A program made the translations under genes and the position numbers. Positions 30,149 to 39,308 of a DNA stretch of 64,000 nucleotides are shown here, one piece after another. Within the stretch, counting starts at the first letter, position 1, and each line of letters opens with the position of its first letter. The DNA is taken from NCBI RefSeq assembly GCF_000359125.1, contig NZ_CAAF010000063.1:1-64000 (forward strand), given 5' to 3'. This stretch comes from Mesorhizobium sp. STM 4661. GTDB lineage: Bacteria; Pseudomonadota; Alphaproteobacteria; Rhizobiales; Rhizobiaceae. The notes under the pieces were generated by a model. It was not told the origin of the DNA. It was given only the letters and a program-made list of their open reading frames with translations, and did not search any database.

Positions 30149-32200
30149 ATGGACGACAACAACGATCTTTTCGGCAATATGGACAAGCAGCCGCAACCGG
30201 TTCGCGCCTCGACGCGCCCCGCGGATCCGCTGGTGCAGGCGGCGAAGCGCCCGGCATCGCGCGATGGCAGCGAGAGCTATAGCGCTGCCGACATCGAGGT
30301 TCTGGAAGGGCTGGAGCCGGTGCGGCGCCGCCCCGGCATGTATATTGGCGGCACCGACGACAAGGCGATGCACCATCTGTTCGCCGAAGTCATCGACAAT
30401 TCGATGGACGAGGCGGTCGCCGGCCACGCGACCTTCATCGATGTAGAACTCTCCGCCGACGGCTACCTCTCGGTCACCGACAATGGCCGTGGCATCCCGG
30501 TCGATCCGCATCCGAAATTCAAGAAACCGGCGCTCGAAGTCATCATGACGACGCTGCATTCGGGCGGCAAGTTCGACTCGAAGGTCTATGAGACCTCGGG
30601 CGGCCTGCACGGTGTCGGCGTTTCCGTGGTCAACGCGCTGTCGGATCATCTCGAGGTCGAAGTCGCGCGGGGGCGGCAACTCTATCGGCAAAAATTCTCG
30701 CGCGGCATCCCGGTCACCGGCCTCGAGCAGCTCGGCGAGGTGCATAACCGCCGCGGCACCAGGATCCGCTTCCATCCGGACGAGCAGATCTTCGGCAAGG
30801 GCGCCGCCTTCGAGCCGGCGCGGCTCTACCGCATGACGCGCTCGAAGGCCTATCTGTTCGGCGGCGTCGAGATCCGCTGGACTTGCGATGCGTCGCTGAT
30901 CAAGGAAAAGGATCAGACGCCGGCCAAGGCCGAGTTCCATTTTCCGGGCGGCCTCAAGGACTATCTCAAAGCCTCGCTCGGCGACGAGTTTCAGGTCACC
31001 CGCGAAATCTTCGCCGGCAAGGGCGACAGGCAAGGTGGCCATGGCTCGCTCGAATGGGCGGTGACCTGGTTCGGCGGTGACGGCTTCCTCAATTCTTATT
31101 GCAACACCATCCCGACCGGCGAAGGCGGCACGCATGAGGCGGGCTTCCGCAACGTCTTGACGCGGGGCTTGCGTTCCTATGCTGATCTCATCGGCAACAA
31201 GCGCGCCTCGATCGTCACGTCGGAGGACGTCATGATCTCGGCGGCAGGCATGCTGTCGGTGTTCATCCGCGAGCCGGAATTCGTCGGCCAGACCAAGGAC
31301 AGGCTGGCGACGCTCGAAGCGATCCGTATCGTCGAGACCGCCATCCGCGACCCGTTCGACCATTGGCTGGCCGACAATCCGCAGGAAGCCTCCAAGCTCC
31401 TCGAATGGGTGATCGCGCGCGCCGACGAGCGGGTGCGGCGGCGCCAGGAAAAGGAAGTGTCGCGCAAGAGCGCGGTGCGCAAATTGCGGCTGCCCGGCAA
31501 GCTTGCCGACTGCACCCAGAATGCCGCTGCCGGCGCCGAGCTCTTCATCGTCGAGGGCGATTCGGCCGGCGGCTCGGCGAAGCAGGCGCGCGACCGCGCC
31601 AGCCAGGCCGTGCTGCCGCTGCGCGGCAAGATCCTCAACGTCGCCAGCGCCGGCAACGACAAGCTCGCCGGCAACCAGCAGATTTCCGATCTGATCCAGG
31701 CATTGGGCTGTGGGACGCGGTCGAAATACCGCGACGAGGATTTGCGCTACGACCGCGTCATCATCATGACCGACGCCGACGTCGACGGCGCCCACATCGC
31801 TTCTCTGCTGATCACCTTTTTCTACCAGGAGATGCCCAATTTGGTCCGCGGCGGCCATCTCTATCTGGCGGTGCCGCCGCTCTATTCGATCCGGCAAGGC
31901 GGCAAGGTCGCCTATGCCCGCGACGACGGGCACAAGGACGAACTTCTGCGCACCGAATTCACCGGGCGCGGCAAGGTCGAAATCGGCCGCTTCAAGGGGC
32001 TCGGCGAAATGATGGCCGCCCAGCTCAAGGAAACGACCATGGACAAGAGGAAGCGCACGCTGCTCAGGGTCGACGTGATCGACGCCGAGACCGCGACCAA
32101 GGACGCGGTCGACGCGCTGATGGGCACCAAGCCCGAAGCCCGCTTCCGCTTCATCCAGGAACGCGCGGAATTCGCCGAGACGGAAGTGCTGGATATCTGA
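30149..32200 (+). CDS. parE: DNA topoisomerase IV subunit B
   Basis: The 683-residue ATPase subunit unlinks daughter chromosomes together with ParC. It has the GHKL ATP-binding motifs EVIDNSMDEA, DNGRGIPVD and GGLHGVGVSVVN, a transducer domain, and the Toprim motifs VEGDSAGGSAKQ and MTDADVDGAHI that hold magnesium. Length, and lack of the extra insertion seen in some GyrB proteins, point to ParE. An extra N-terminal tail of about 40 polar residues precedes the ATPase domain, as in other rhizobial ParE. parC is not in the window. Confidence 0.93.
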   Translation: MDDNNDLFGNMDKQPQPVRASTRPADPLVQAAKRPASRDGSESYSAADIEVLEGLEPVRRRPGMYIGGTDDKAMHHLFAEVIDNSMDEAVAGHATFIDVELSADGYLSVTDNGRGIPVDPHPKFKKPALEVIMTTLHSGGKFDSKVYETSGGLHGVGVSVVNALSDHLEVEVARGRQLYRQKFSRGIPVTGLEQLGEVHNRRGTRIRFHPDEQIFGKGAAFEPARLYRMTRSKAYLFGGVEIRWTCDASLIKEKDQTPAKAEFHFPGGLKDYLKASLGDEFQVTREIFAGKGDRQGGHGSLEWAVTWFGGDGFLNSYCNTIPTGEGGTHEAGFRNVLTRGLRSYADLIGNKRASIVTSEDVMISAAGMLSVFIREPEFVGQTKDRLATLEAIRIVETAIRDPFDHWLADNPQEASKLLEWVIARADERVRRRQEKEVSRKSAVRKLRLPGKLADCTQNAAAGAELFIVEGDSAGGSAKQARDRASQAVLPLRGKILNVASAGNDKLAGNQQISDLIQALGCGTRSKYRDEDLRYDRVIIMTDADVDGAHIASLLITFFYQEMPNLVRGGHLYLAVPPLYSIRQGGKVAYARDDGHKDELLRTEFTGRGKVEIGRFKGLGEMMAAQLKETTMDKRKRTLLRVDVIDAETATKDAVDALMGTKPEARFRFIQERAEFAETEVLDI

Positions 32201-32235
32201 ATTAGCCCGCTTCCATCGAACGCGGAGATGAGCGT

Positions 32236-34302
32236 GTGATCTGGGACCGGCTGCGCAGCGATCTTGCCGCAAGGCTTGCCAGCCTCACGCGGCCGACGCG
32301 CTCGGACTGGATTTTCGCCCTGCGCACGGTTTCGGCCGGGCTGATCGCGCTTCTTTCCGCCTACGCGCTCGAGCTCGATCATCCGCAATGGGCAATGATG
32401 ACGGTGTTCATCGTCGCCCAGCCGGTCGCCGGCATGGTGCTGGCAAAGGGCTTTTACCGGCTGCTCGGCACGCTTGCCGGTGGGTTGGCGGCGATAGGTA
32501 TCACCTCCCTTTTTGGTGCCAATCCCTGGCTGCTGGTCACGGTGCTTGCCGTCTGGATCGGCCTTTGCACGCTCGTCTCGTCGCTGCTGCGCAACCCGGA
32601 AGCCTATGGCGCGGCCCTTGCGGGCTATACCGCGATGATCATCGGCCTGCCGGCTTTCGGGCAGCAGCATCTTGTCGTCGATCTCGCCGTGGCACGCTGC
32701 GCGGAAATCGTGCTTGGCATCGTCTGCGCCGCGCTGACCAGCCGGCTGATCCTGCCGAAACTGGCGGCCGACGCCATTATCTCTAGGTTGAAGCGCTGCA
32801 TACTCGACCTCGCGGTCTATGCTGGCGGCGCCTTTTCCGCCGGCGATGCGACGATGCTCGCCGGCCTGCACCGAAAGCTGATCGCCGACGCCCAGACACT
32901 CGGCGAAATGCGCGCCTACGCAAGACTGGAAGCGCCAAGCTTTGCGAGCCGCGCCTATCCCGTCCGGCGCACCATCGGCCAGCTTCTGTCGGCCCTGTCG
33001 GCGGCGCGCGCGCTGCATGCCCATGCCGCGCCGAAAAACGCGGCCCTCATTCCCGTGCGCGCCGAACTGAAGGCTTTCGTCGGCGAATTGGCGGCACAAC
33101 CGGCTGCGCTGGACGACACGGCGCCGTGGATAGCGCGGCTCGACGAGATCGTTGCCGAAGCGCGGCGGATGCCCGACATGGCGGCGGCAAAAGGCGATGA
33201 CAGGGTCGGCGCGGTCACCCGCCTCACCATCGCGGCCGATTTCGCCGAAGCCTTGCAGCAGGTACTGCGCGGCCTGGACGCCTTACGCGCTCCGGCCTCC
33301 CGCGCCGCTCGTGAACGCCGGCAGCCGGCACTGATGATCCATCGCGACTATCATGCGGCCTGGCGCAACGCCGTACGCGCCGCGATCGCCACGCTTCTGG
33401 TCGCCGCCTTCTGGCTGACGACGAAATGGTCCGAAGCGGCGGGCACGGTCGTCCTCGTCGCCGTTGTCTCCAGCCTGTTCGCCGCCCGTCCCGATCCCGT
33501 GCAAGCGGCCTGGGGTTTCTTCAAGGGCACCTTGCTCGCCTTGCCCTTTGCCTTTCTCGTCGGCCAGATCGCGCTTCCCGCCCTGCCCGGGTTCGGCTGG
33601 TTCATGCTCTTCGTGGTGCCGATCCTGGTGCCGGCGGCACTGGGCATGGCCAACCCGCGCCATGTCGGCCTGGCGACAGCCTTTGCCATCAACTTCCTCG
33701 CCTTCCTCAACCCGCACCAGGCCATGATCTTCGATCCCGGGCCGTTCTTCGCCGGTTCGGCGTCGATCCTGGTCGGCATTCTTCTGGCGATCGGCGTCTT
33801 TGTCGTCGTGCTGCCGGCCGATCCCAGGGCCACCGTCAACCGCATCGTGCGGTCGATGCGGGAGGATCTTGCGCGTCTTTGCCTGCATGAACGCGTGCCG
33901 AAACGCGAAGCTTTCGAGAGCCTTGCCTACGACCGGGTCAACCAGTTGATGCCCCTCTTGCAAAGCACCGCCAAGAAGGATGACGCCGTTCTCGGCGGCA
34001 GCATTGTCGCCGTTACTGTCGGCATCGAAATCCTGCGGCTTCGCAATGCGCGGCAAAGTCTGGCGATCCCGCCCGAAACAGCGCTTTCGATCACCAATTT
34101 CCTGCGCGGGCTGGCGCGCGAACTGCTTTTCCGAAAACCCGGCGACCCGCAGACGGCGACGATCGCCGTCGCAAGGCAGTATGCGACAGCTATCGCCGAG
34201 CACAACGACACGTCCGAGATGTTGCAGGTCGCGGCCTCTCTTCGCATCATCGCCGCGGCGCTTGAGGACTTTCCGGATTTTTTCGCGAAGGATAAGGCCT
34301 AG
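32236..34302 (+). CDS. FUSC-family inner-membrane protein (AaeB/YccS-like)
   Basis: The 688-residue protein has two blocks of about five to six membrane helices, near residues 20-175 and 380-530, separated by a soluble domain. This is the FUSC/DUF893 plan of AaeB-type aromatic-acid exporters. It begins at a GTG (VIWDRLRSDLAAR) with GGAG upstream. The second block contains the sequence YHAAWRNAVRAAIATLLVAA that repeats the style of RTVSAGLIALLSAYAL in the first. Export of hydroxylated aromatics is likely by family; no membrane-fusion partner is next to it. It overlaps the convergent DUF2336 gene by four bases. Confidence 0.8.
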   Translation: MIWDRLRSDLAARLASLTRPTRSDWIFALRTVSAGLIALLSAYALELDHPQWAMMTVFIVAQPVAGMVLAKGFYRLLGTLAGGLAAIGITSLFGANPWLLVTVLAVWIGLCTLVSSLLRNPEAYGAALAGYTAMIIGLPAFGQQHLVVDLAVARCAEIVLGIVCAALTSRLILPKLAADAIISRLKRCILDLAVYAGGAFSAGDATMLAGLHRKLIADAQTLGEMRAYARLEAPSFASRAYPVRRTIGQLLSALSAARALHAHAAPKNAALIPVRAELKAFVGELAAQPAALDDTAPWIARLDEIVAEARRMPDMAAAKGDDRVGAVTRLTIAADFAEALQQVLRGLDALRAPASRAARERRQPALMIHRDYHAAWRNAVRAAIATLLVAAFWLTTKWSEAAGTVVLVAVVSSLFAARPDPVQAAWGFFKGTLLALPFAFLVGQIALPALPGFGWFMLFVVPILVPAALGMANPRHVGLATAFAINFLAFLNPHQAMIFDPGPFFAGSASILVGILLAIGVFVVVLPADPRATVNRIVRSMREDLARLCLHERVPKREAFESLAYDRVNQLMPLLQSTAKKDDAVLGGSIVAVTVGIEILRLRNARQSLAIPPETALSITNFLRGLARELLFRKPGDPQTATIAVARQYATAIAEHNDTSEMLQVAASLRIIAAALEDFPDFFAKDKA

Positions 34303-35420
34303 GCCGCCGCTATCGCCAAGGCATGCCCGCGCGCGTTTTCGCGCAACGCATCGAGATGGATCGACTTGACCAACCCGGCAAGATCGCCTTGCGCCGACTG
34401 CCCCCCGAGTTCCTTCAGCATCAGCCAGCTTACTTCCTGCACGCCGGCAATGCGCTTGCCATTGGCAACCTCGCGCCAGATCTTCAGCGCGCGCAGGATG
34501 ATCGCGTGGATCGCCGTTGCAAGGCCGGCGCTGCGGAACAACGCCTGCAGCGCCACATCGTGCCCGCCGGCCAGCAGCGCCCTCACCCGTTGTTCGGACT
34601 GCTGGCTGAGCGCAACCAGCGCCGAGCCGAAGAAGTCGACCTTGCCATGCGCGATGGTGCGAATGAGGAAGCTTGCCGTCAGGTCGCCACGCAGGCGCAG
34701 ATGCTCGATCAGGGCTGCATGTTCTTCCTGGCGCGTGCCTTCGATCAGGGTCACCGAAGCCTTGACGCAGGCGTCGCGCATGACGCGTTCGGCTCTTGCC
34801 GGGCCCATCAGCGCCAGCACCAGTGGCGACCCCTTGAGGGTTTCCCCAAGCTTTATCAGCAGCATATGCCGGCAGTCGGCTGGCAGCCGCGCGTCCGATA
34901 TCAGCGCTTCGCGCATTAGAGGCAGATGGCCATGCCGTTCGGCCATGCGGCGAAAGCTGAGCGAAGCGATGTCCGCGCCGCTGTTGGCGAGCAGCGTTGC
35001 GCAGGCTTCCGGTTCGCCGATCTCGGCGATCGCCGCCGCGACCGCCATCGAGACGACAGGCCGGTCGGCGATCAATTTCTGCGTCGCCTTCTGGCCGCTC
35101 GCGACCCGGTCGATCAGATCGGCATCGGTGAGCAGCGGCGAACGCGCCAGCACCACGCCGGCCACTTCCGGCTGGTCGGACGCCAGCGCGCTGATGATCT
35201 GCAGCGGCGCGTGATGGCTCATCGACAGCGCCTCGGCAATCGCCAGCCGCACCTTCGACGAGGCGTCGTCGAGCAGCAACGTCAACGCAGCCTCGGCGGC
35301 GCAGCGATCCTCGAAAGGCAGATCGGAGTTGATATAGGCGCGGGCCAGCGCACTGGCCGCCGCGGCACGCTCCGAGGCCCTTGCCGTGTCAATCCATTTC
35401 AGGAAATGCGAAACAATCAT
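34299..35420 (-). CDS. DUF2336 helical-repeat protein
   Basis: The 373-residue soluble protein is built of repeated alpha-helical segments (for example LLDDASSKVRLAIAEALS and LASDQPEVAGVVLARSP), a HEAT-like style, and belongs to the DUF2336 family typical of Rhizobiales and relatives. Function is unknown. I prefer the ATG at 35420 (MIVSHFLKWIDTARASE); the longer in-frame extension to 35546 contains no family-like sequence. It is divergent from the MaoC gene and convergent with the FUSC gene. Confidence 0.8.
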   Translation of the reverse strand: MIVSHFLKWIDTARASERAAAASALARAYINSDLPFEDRCAAEAALTLLLDDASSKVRLAIAEALSMSHHAPLQIISALASDQPEVAGVVLARSPLLTDADLIDRVASGQKATQKLIADRPVVSMAVAAAIAEIGEPEACATLLANSGADIASLSFRRMAERHGHLPLMREALISDARLPADCRHMLLIKLGETLKGSPLVLALMGPARAERVMRDACVKASVTLIEGTRQEEHAALIEHLRLRGDLTASFLIRTIAHGKVDFFGSALVALSQQSEQRVRALLAGGHDVALQALFRSAGLATAIHAIILRALKIWREVANGKRIAGVQEVSWLMLKELGGQSAQGDLAGLVKSIHLDALRENARGHALAIAAA

Positions 35421-35570
35421 GCCGTCCGCTACGCCCCCGGCCCAAGTCCGTTCTAGCCCCTGACAAGACCCTAGGCAGAAATGGTTTACGAACGGTTCAC
35501 CATGTTCATTAACCGGCTTGATGGAGCGGTGGGCAGCGCTTATCAAGCTACCGGAAACGGGAGATCGACC

Positions 35571-36023
35571 ATGGCCGGGCTTTACCTGGAAGAGTTCGTC
35601 GTCGGCCAGCTATTCCGGCACACGCTGCGCAAGACCGTCACCGAAAGCGACAATATGCTGTTTTCGGTGATGACGCTCAACCCGCAACCGCTGCATATCG
35701 ATTTCGACTTCGCCGCGAAAAGCGAATGGGGCAAGCCGCTGGTCAATTCGCTGTTCACGCTTGGCCTGATGATCGGCATTTCAGTGAACGACATCACCGT
35801 CGGCACGACCATTGCCAATCTCGGCATGAAGGAGACGGTGTTTCCGCATCCAGTCTTCCACGGCGACACCATCCGCGTCGAGACCACTGTGATCTCAGCC
35901 CGGGAGTCGAAATCGAAGCCGGACCGCGGCATCGTCGAGTTCGAGCACCGCGCCTACAACCAGAATGACGTGCTCGTCGCCAAATGCCTGAGGCAAGCGA
36001 TGATGATGAAGAAGGCAGCGTGA
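35571..36023 (+). CDS. MaoC-like (hotdog-fold) dehydratase
   Basis: The 150-residue protein is a single hotdog domain. The (R)-hydratase-like motif is spread over NPQPLHIDFDFAAKSEWGKP (Asp/His type residues) and VNSLFTLGLMIGISVND. It hydrates enoyl-CoA-type thioesters or dehydrates the reverse. CGGGAGAT upstream supports the ATG at 35571. The CoA-lyase gene starts four bases after its stop, a pair conserved across many Rhizobiales, so both probably act on the same C4-C5 hydroxyacyl-CoA. The full-length ethylmalonyl-pathway mesaconyl-CoA hydratase is about twice this size, so this is a different member. Confidence 0.85.
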   Translation: MAGLYLEEFVVGQLFRHTLRKTVTESDNMLFSVMTLNPQPLHIDFDFAAKSEWGKPLVNSLFTLGLMIGISVNDITVGTTIANLGMKETVFPHPVFHGDTIRVETTVISARESKSKPDRGIVEFEHRAYNQNDVLVAKCLRQAMMMKKAA

Positions 36024-36026
36024 CGG

Positions 36027-36908
36027 ATGCGCTCGCTGCTCTTTGTTCCCGGCGATTCGGAAAAGAAGCTGGAGAAGGGGTTTGGCGCGGGCGCCGATGT
36101 GGTCATTGTCGACCTTGAGGATTCCGTGGCGCTTGGAAACAAGCCGGAAGCGCGCGACATCGCGGCGCGCTTCATTGCCGCCCACCGGCATCGGACCGCA
36201 GCCGCGATCTATGTCCGGGTCAACGATCTGTCGAGCGGACTGACCGACGACGATCTCTCGGCACTTGTTCCGGCCAAACCCGACGGCATCATGCTGCCGA
36301 AGTCGAACAGCGGCCAGGATGTCCAGCAGCTTTCGGCAAAACTGAGGGTGCACGAAGCCGAAAGCGGCATGCCGGACGGCGTGATAAGAATTCTGCCGAT
36401 CATCACCGAGACGGCGGCAGGCGTGCTGGCGGCCGCGACCTACGCCAAGGCCAGCGCGCGGCTTGTCGGCATCACCTGGGGGGCGGAGGATCTGTCGGCG
36501 GCGATCGGTGCCCGCACAGCGCGCGACGGGAATGGCCGCTACACCGATGTCTTTCGCTTTGCCCGAACCATGACCATCCTTGCCGCGAGTGCGGCGGAGG
36601 TCGCCGCGATCGACACGGTCTTCCCCGGTTTTCGCGACATGGCCGCTTTCGAGGCCGAATGCGCCGAGGCCGAGCTCGACGGCTTCACCGGCAAGATGGC
36701 GATCCATCCGGCGCAGGTGCCGATCATCAATGCCGCCTTCACACCGTCGACCGAGGCGGTTCAGCATTCCGCTGCCGTGGTTGCCGCATTCGAGGCGGCG
36801 GGAAACCCCGGCGTAGTCGGCATCGATGGCAAGATGTACGACCGGCCGCATCTCAGGCTCGCCGAACGGATTCTGGCGCGAGCCAGGGCGGCTGGCGTTT
36901 TGGCCTGA
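36027..36908 (+). CDS. CitE/HpcH-family CoA-ester lyase
   Basis: The 293-residue TIM-barrel enzyme starts MRSLLFVPGDSEKKLEKG and has VVIVDLEDSVA (metal-binding acidic residues), ILPIITETAAGV and WGAEDLSAAIG, all hallmarks of the citrate-lyase-beta/malyl-CoA-lyase family. It cleaves or forms a C-C bond of a hydroxyacyl-CoA thioester, such as malyl-, methylmalyl- or citramalyl-CoA; which one cannot be read. It is coupled to the MaoC hydratase gene upstream and convergent with the flavin reductase gene after a 13-base gap. Confidence 0.85.
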   Translation: MRSLLFVPGDSEKKLEKGFGAGADVVIVDLEDSVALGNKPEARDIAARFIAAHRHRTAAAIYVRVNDLSSGLTDDDLSALVPAKPDGIMLPKSNSGQDVQQLSAKLRVHEAESGMPDGVIRILPIITETAAGVLAAATYAKASARLVGITWGAEDLSAAIGARTARDGNGRYTDVFRFARTMTILAASAAEVAAIDTVFPGFRDMAAFEAECAEAELDGFTGKMAIHPAQVPIINAAFTPSTEAVQHSAAVVAAFEAAGNPGVVGIDGKMYDRPHLRLAERILARARAAGVLA

Positions 36909-36921
36909 TCCTTCCCCAGCC

Positions 36922-37530
36922 CTATTCTTTTTCCCAACGGGGGCGGCGCATCGAGAAGATCTCATCGACACTGGCGTAGTCCATATAGCCAAGGCGGCCG
37001 ACATTGCCCGCCTTGACGATATCGAACCTGCCGTCGTTCAGGAACGCATCGTCGATATGGACACCGACGACTTCACCGGCAACGACGACCGCGCTCGTCG
37101 GTGTCCCGTCCAGCGCTTTCGGGCGAAAGATCTCCGTCACCCGGCATTCGAGCGCCGCGGGCGCTGCCGCCACGCGGGGCGGCGCGACAAGCCGCGACGG
37201 CGCCATGGCCAGATCGGCATAGCCGAACTCGCTGATGCCGCGCGGCGCGTCCACCGCCGTCCGGTTCATCTTCTCCGCCAGTTCGCGACTGACCAGATTG
37301 GCGACGAACTCGCCCGTTTCCTCGGCAAAGGTGGCGCTGTCCTTCTCGCCTTCGGACGAGAACCAGACAATGAAGGGTCGGGTCGAAAAGGCATTGAAGA
37401 AGGAATACGGCGCGAGATTGATCCTGCCTTCCCTGTCCACAGTCGAGATCCAGCCGATCGGGCGCGGCGCCACGATCGCCTTTGACGGATCGTGCGGCAG
37501 CCCATGCCCTTTCGACGGCTCGTAGAACAT
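36922..37530 (-). CDS. Flavin reductase-like protein (FMN-binding split barrel)
   Basis: The 202-residue protein has PRPIGWISTVDREGRINLAPYS and FSTRPFIVWFSSEGEKDSATF, the FMN-binding features of the DIM6/NTAB flavin reductase family, followed by TAVDAPRGISEFGYADL. It likely reduces or binds FMN with NAD(P)H. It begins three bases after the nitroreductase stop, so the two flavin proteins are translated from one message. The donor/acceptor relationship between them is inference. Confidence 0.85.
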   Translation of the reverse strand: MFYEPSKGHGLPHDPSKAIVAPRPIGWISTVDREGRINLAPYSFFNAFSTRPFIVWFSSEGEKDSATFAEETGEFVANLVSRELAEKMNRTAVDAPRGISEFGYADLAMAPSRLVAPPRVAAAPAALECRVTEIFRPKALDGTPTSAVVVAGEVVGVHIDDAFLNDGRFDIVKAGNVGRLGYMDYASVDEIFSMRRPRWEKE

Positions 37531-37532
37531 CT

Positions 37533-38117
37533 CTATCCCACCCAGGGTCCTTGATAGTCGGCATAGAATTTCGCCGCGTCGGGGCGCGGTCGCTCCGGCG
37601 CCGGCCCTTGATAAGAGCCGATATGGACAAAGCCGACAACGCGCTCATGCGGCGCCAGCCCCAGCATCGCCCTGCCCTCGGCCACGTCTGAATACCAGTT
37701 GCTGATCATATTGGTGCCGTAACCCAGCGCATTGGCTGATATCATCAGGTTCATCGCCGCCATGCCGCCGGACAGGAACATTTCCCATTGCGGGATTTTC
37801 GGATTCTCCTTCGGGCTCGACACCACGCCGATCACCAGCGGCGCGCGCGAAAAGCGCGCCAGTTCCTGGTTGCGGCGGCCTTCGGGCAGCGGCCCTTCGC
37901 GCTGTTCGGCAAGGGCCGCCAGTTTCTTGCCGATCTCGACGCGGGCCTCGCCCCGGTAGAGGATGAAGCGCCAGGGTTCGAGCCGGCCATGGTCCGGCAC
38001 CCGTGAGGCAGCGGCAATCATGATCGCGATGTCGGCGTCGCTGGGCGCCGGCTCCTTCAGCTCCGGGATTGGCGCGGAGTTCCGGGTCAGCAGGAAGTCG
38101 ATGATGGGGGACGCCAT
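37533..38117 (-). CDS. Nitroreductase-family FMN oxidoreductase
   Basis: The 194-residue protein fits the compact YdjA-like nitroreductase type: MASPIIDFLLTRNSAPIPEL, then SRVPDHGRLEPWRFILY (FMN-phosphate site) and NALGYGTNMISNWYS. It reduces nitro or quinone-like compounds with NAD(P)H; the natural substrate is unknown. The ATG at 38117 has AGGAGA nine to fourteen bases upstream. Its frame stays open for 13 codons upstream, but without family sequence. It is the first gene of a two-gene transcript with the flavin reductase. Confidence 0.87.
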   Translation of the reverse strand: MASPIIDFLLTRNSAPIPELKEPAPSDADIAIMIAAASRVPDHGRLEPWRFILYRGEARVEIGKKLAALAEQREGPLPEGRRNQELARFSRAPLVIGVVSSPKENPKIPQWEMFLSGGMAAMNLMISANALGYGTNMISNWYSDVAEGRAMLGLAPHERVVGFVHIGSYQGPAPERPRPDAAKFYADYQGPWVG

Positions 38118-38292
38118 GGGCGCAAGTCTCCTGGAATTTGAGCTGAAGCACGCCATCGCGACATCGGGCGGCTTGGGCAGTGGCGCGGACGCGCCGGCGG
38201 CAAGAGTCCTTTAGACCGAAACATGGCCCAGCAGAAGCGGATCGGACTCTTAAGCCTTGAAATTGCCACCGCCTTGGGCTTCAACGCAAGGC

Positions 38293-39258
38293 ATGTTTGA
38301 GGGGATGCTGCGTCTTTTCCTGATCTGGCTCGCCGCCGCGTTGCTGGCGGTGCCGGCTTCATCCGCCGGCGCGCAGGATGCGGACGGCATCGGCGATCTG
38401 AAACTTCCCGGGATTTCCAGCTACGCGACGCCGAAAAGCGAAACACCATTGGCGTTGGGAAGCAGCGGCGCGATCACCCTGTCCGCCCAACTGACGGACA
38501 AGGGCGCCGACATCACCCGCGGCATCGTCTGGCGCGTCTTCAAGCCCGAAGCGGCCAGCGACGGCAAGCTGCCGATGGTCGCTTCCGCCCATGGCGGCAC
38601 CGCCGTGTTCCAACTCGAGCCCGGCAGCTATCTTGTCCACGCCTCCTATGGGCGGGCCGGCGCCACCAAGCGCATCACCGTCGCCAAGGACGCCAAGCGC
38701 GAAAGCCTCGTGCTCGATGCCGGCGGCCTCAAGCTCGACGCCGTGCTGTCGGGCGGTGTGCGCATCCCGCCAAAGAAGCTGCGCTTTTCAATCTATGAGG
38801 GCCAGACCGAAACCAATGCCGACCGCGCGCTGATCATACCCGACGTCGAGCCGAACAGCGTCGTGCGGCTGAACGCCGGCATCTACCATGTCGTGTCGAC
38901 CTATGGCGCAGTGAATGCGGTCATTCGCTCCGATATCCGCGTCGAGGCCGGCAAGTTGACCGAAGCGACCGTCGAGCATCGCGCGGCCGAGATGACCATG
39001 AAGCTGGTGCGCGAGGCCGGCGGCGAGGCGATCGCCGACACCTCCTGGTCGTTGCTCAACGAATCCGGAGATCCCATCAAGGAAACCGTCGGCGCCTTTG
39101 CCTCGATGGTGCTGGCCGAGGGCGACTACACCATCATCGCCAAAAACCGCGACCGTATCTACCAGAAGGATTTTACGGTCGTGGCCGGACAGAACAAGGA
39201 GATCGACGTTCTGGCCTCGGAAGCCTCGGCCATCGATCCCGAGGAAGGGGCTGACTAA
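38293..39258 (+). CDS. Exported protein of unknown function with repeated beta domains
   Basis: The 321-residue product starts MFEGMLRLFLIWLAAALLAV and continues into VPASSAGAQ, a Sec signal peptide with AQ-type cleavage. The mature protein holds three similar beta-rich blocks, each with a GxYxxxxxYG/N-type pattern (PGSYLVHASYG, AGIYHVVSTYG, EGDYTIIAKN). These resemble carboxypeptidase-regulatory-like or PEGA-type surface domains. The ATG at 38293 and that at 38305 are both possible. It is a lone gene between divergent nitroreductase and convergent acyltransferase genes. It is probably periplasmic; the role is unknown. Confidence 0.7.
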   Translation: MFEGMLRLFLIWLAAALLAVPASSAGAQDADGIGDLKLPGISSYATPKSETPLALGSSGAITLSAQLTDKGADITRGIVWRVFKPEAASDGKLPMVASAHGGTAVFQLEPGSYLVHASYGRAGATKRITVAKDAKRESLVLDAGGLKLDAVLSGGVRIPPKKLRFSIYEGQTETNADRALIIPDVEPNSVVRLNAGIYHVVSTYGAVNAVIRSDIRVEAGKLTEATVEHRAAEMTMKLVREAGGEAIADTSWSLLNESGDPIKETVGAFASMVLAEGDYTIIAKNRDRIYQKDFTVVAGQNKEIDVLASEASAIDPEEGAD

Positions 39259-39308
39259 ACGGTCCGGACATCACCCTAAGGATTTGGTTCCGGCGCATGG
39301 CCTGCCCC

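Noticed and set aside
29747..32272. 841-codon open frame antisense to parE
   Set aside because: Shadow of parE; no start signal or domain, and it runs through the short GGDEF gene and the intergenic region.
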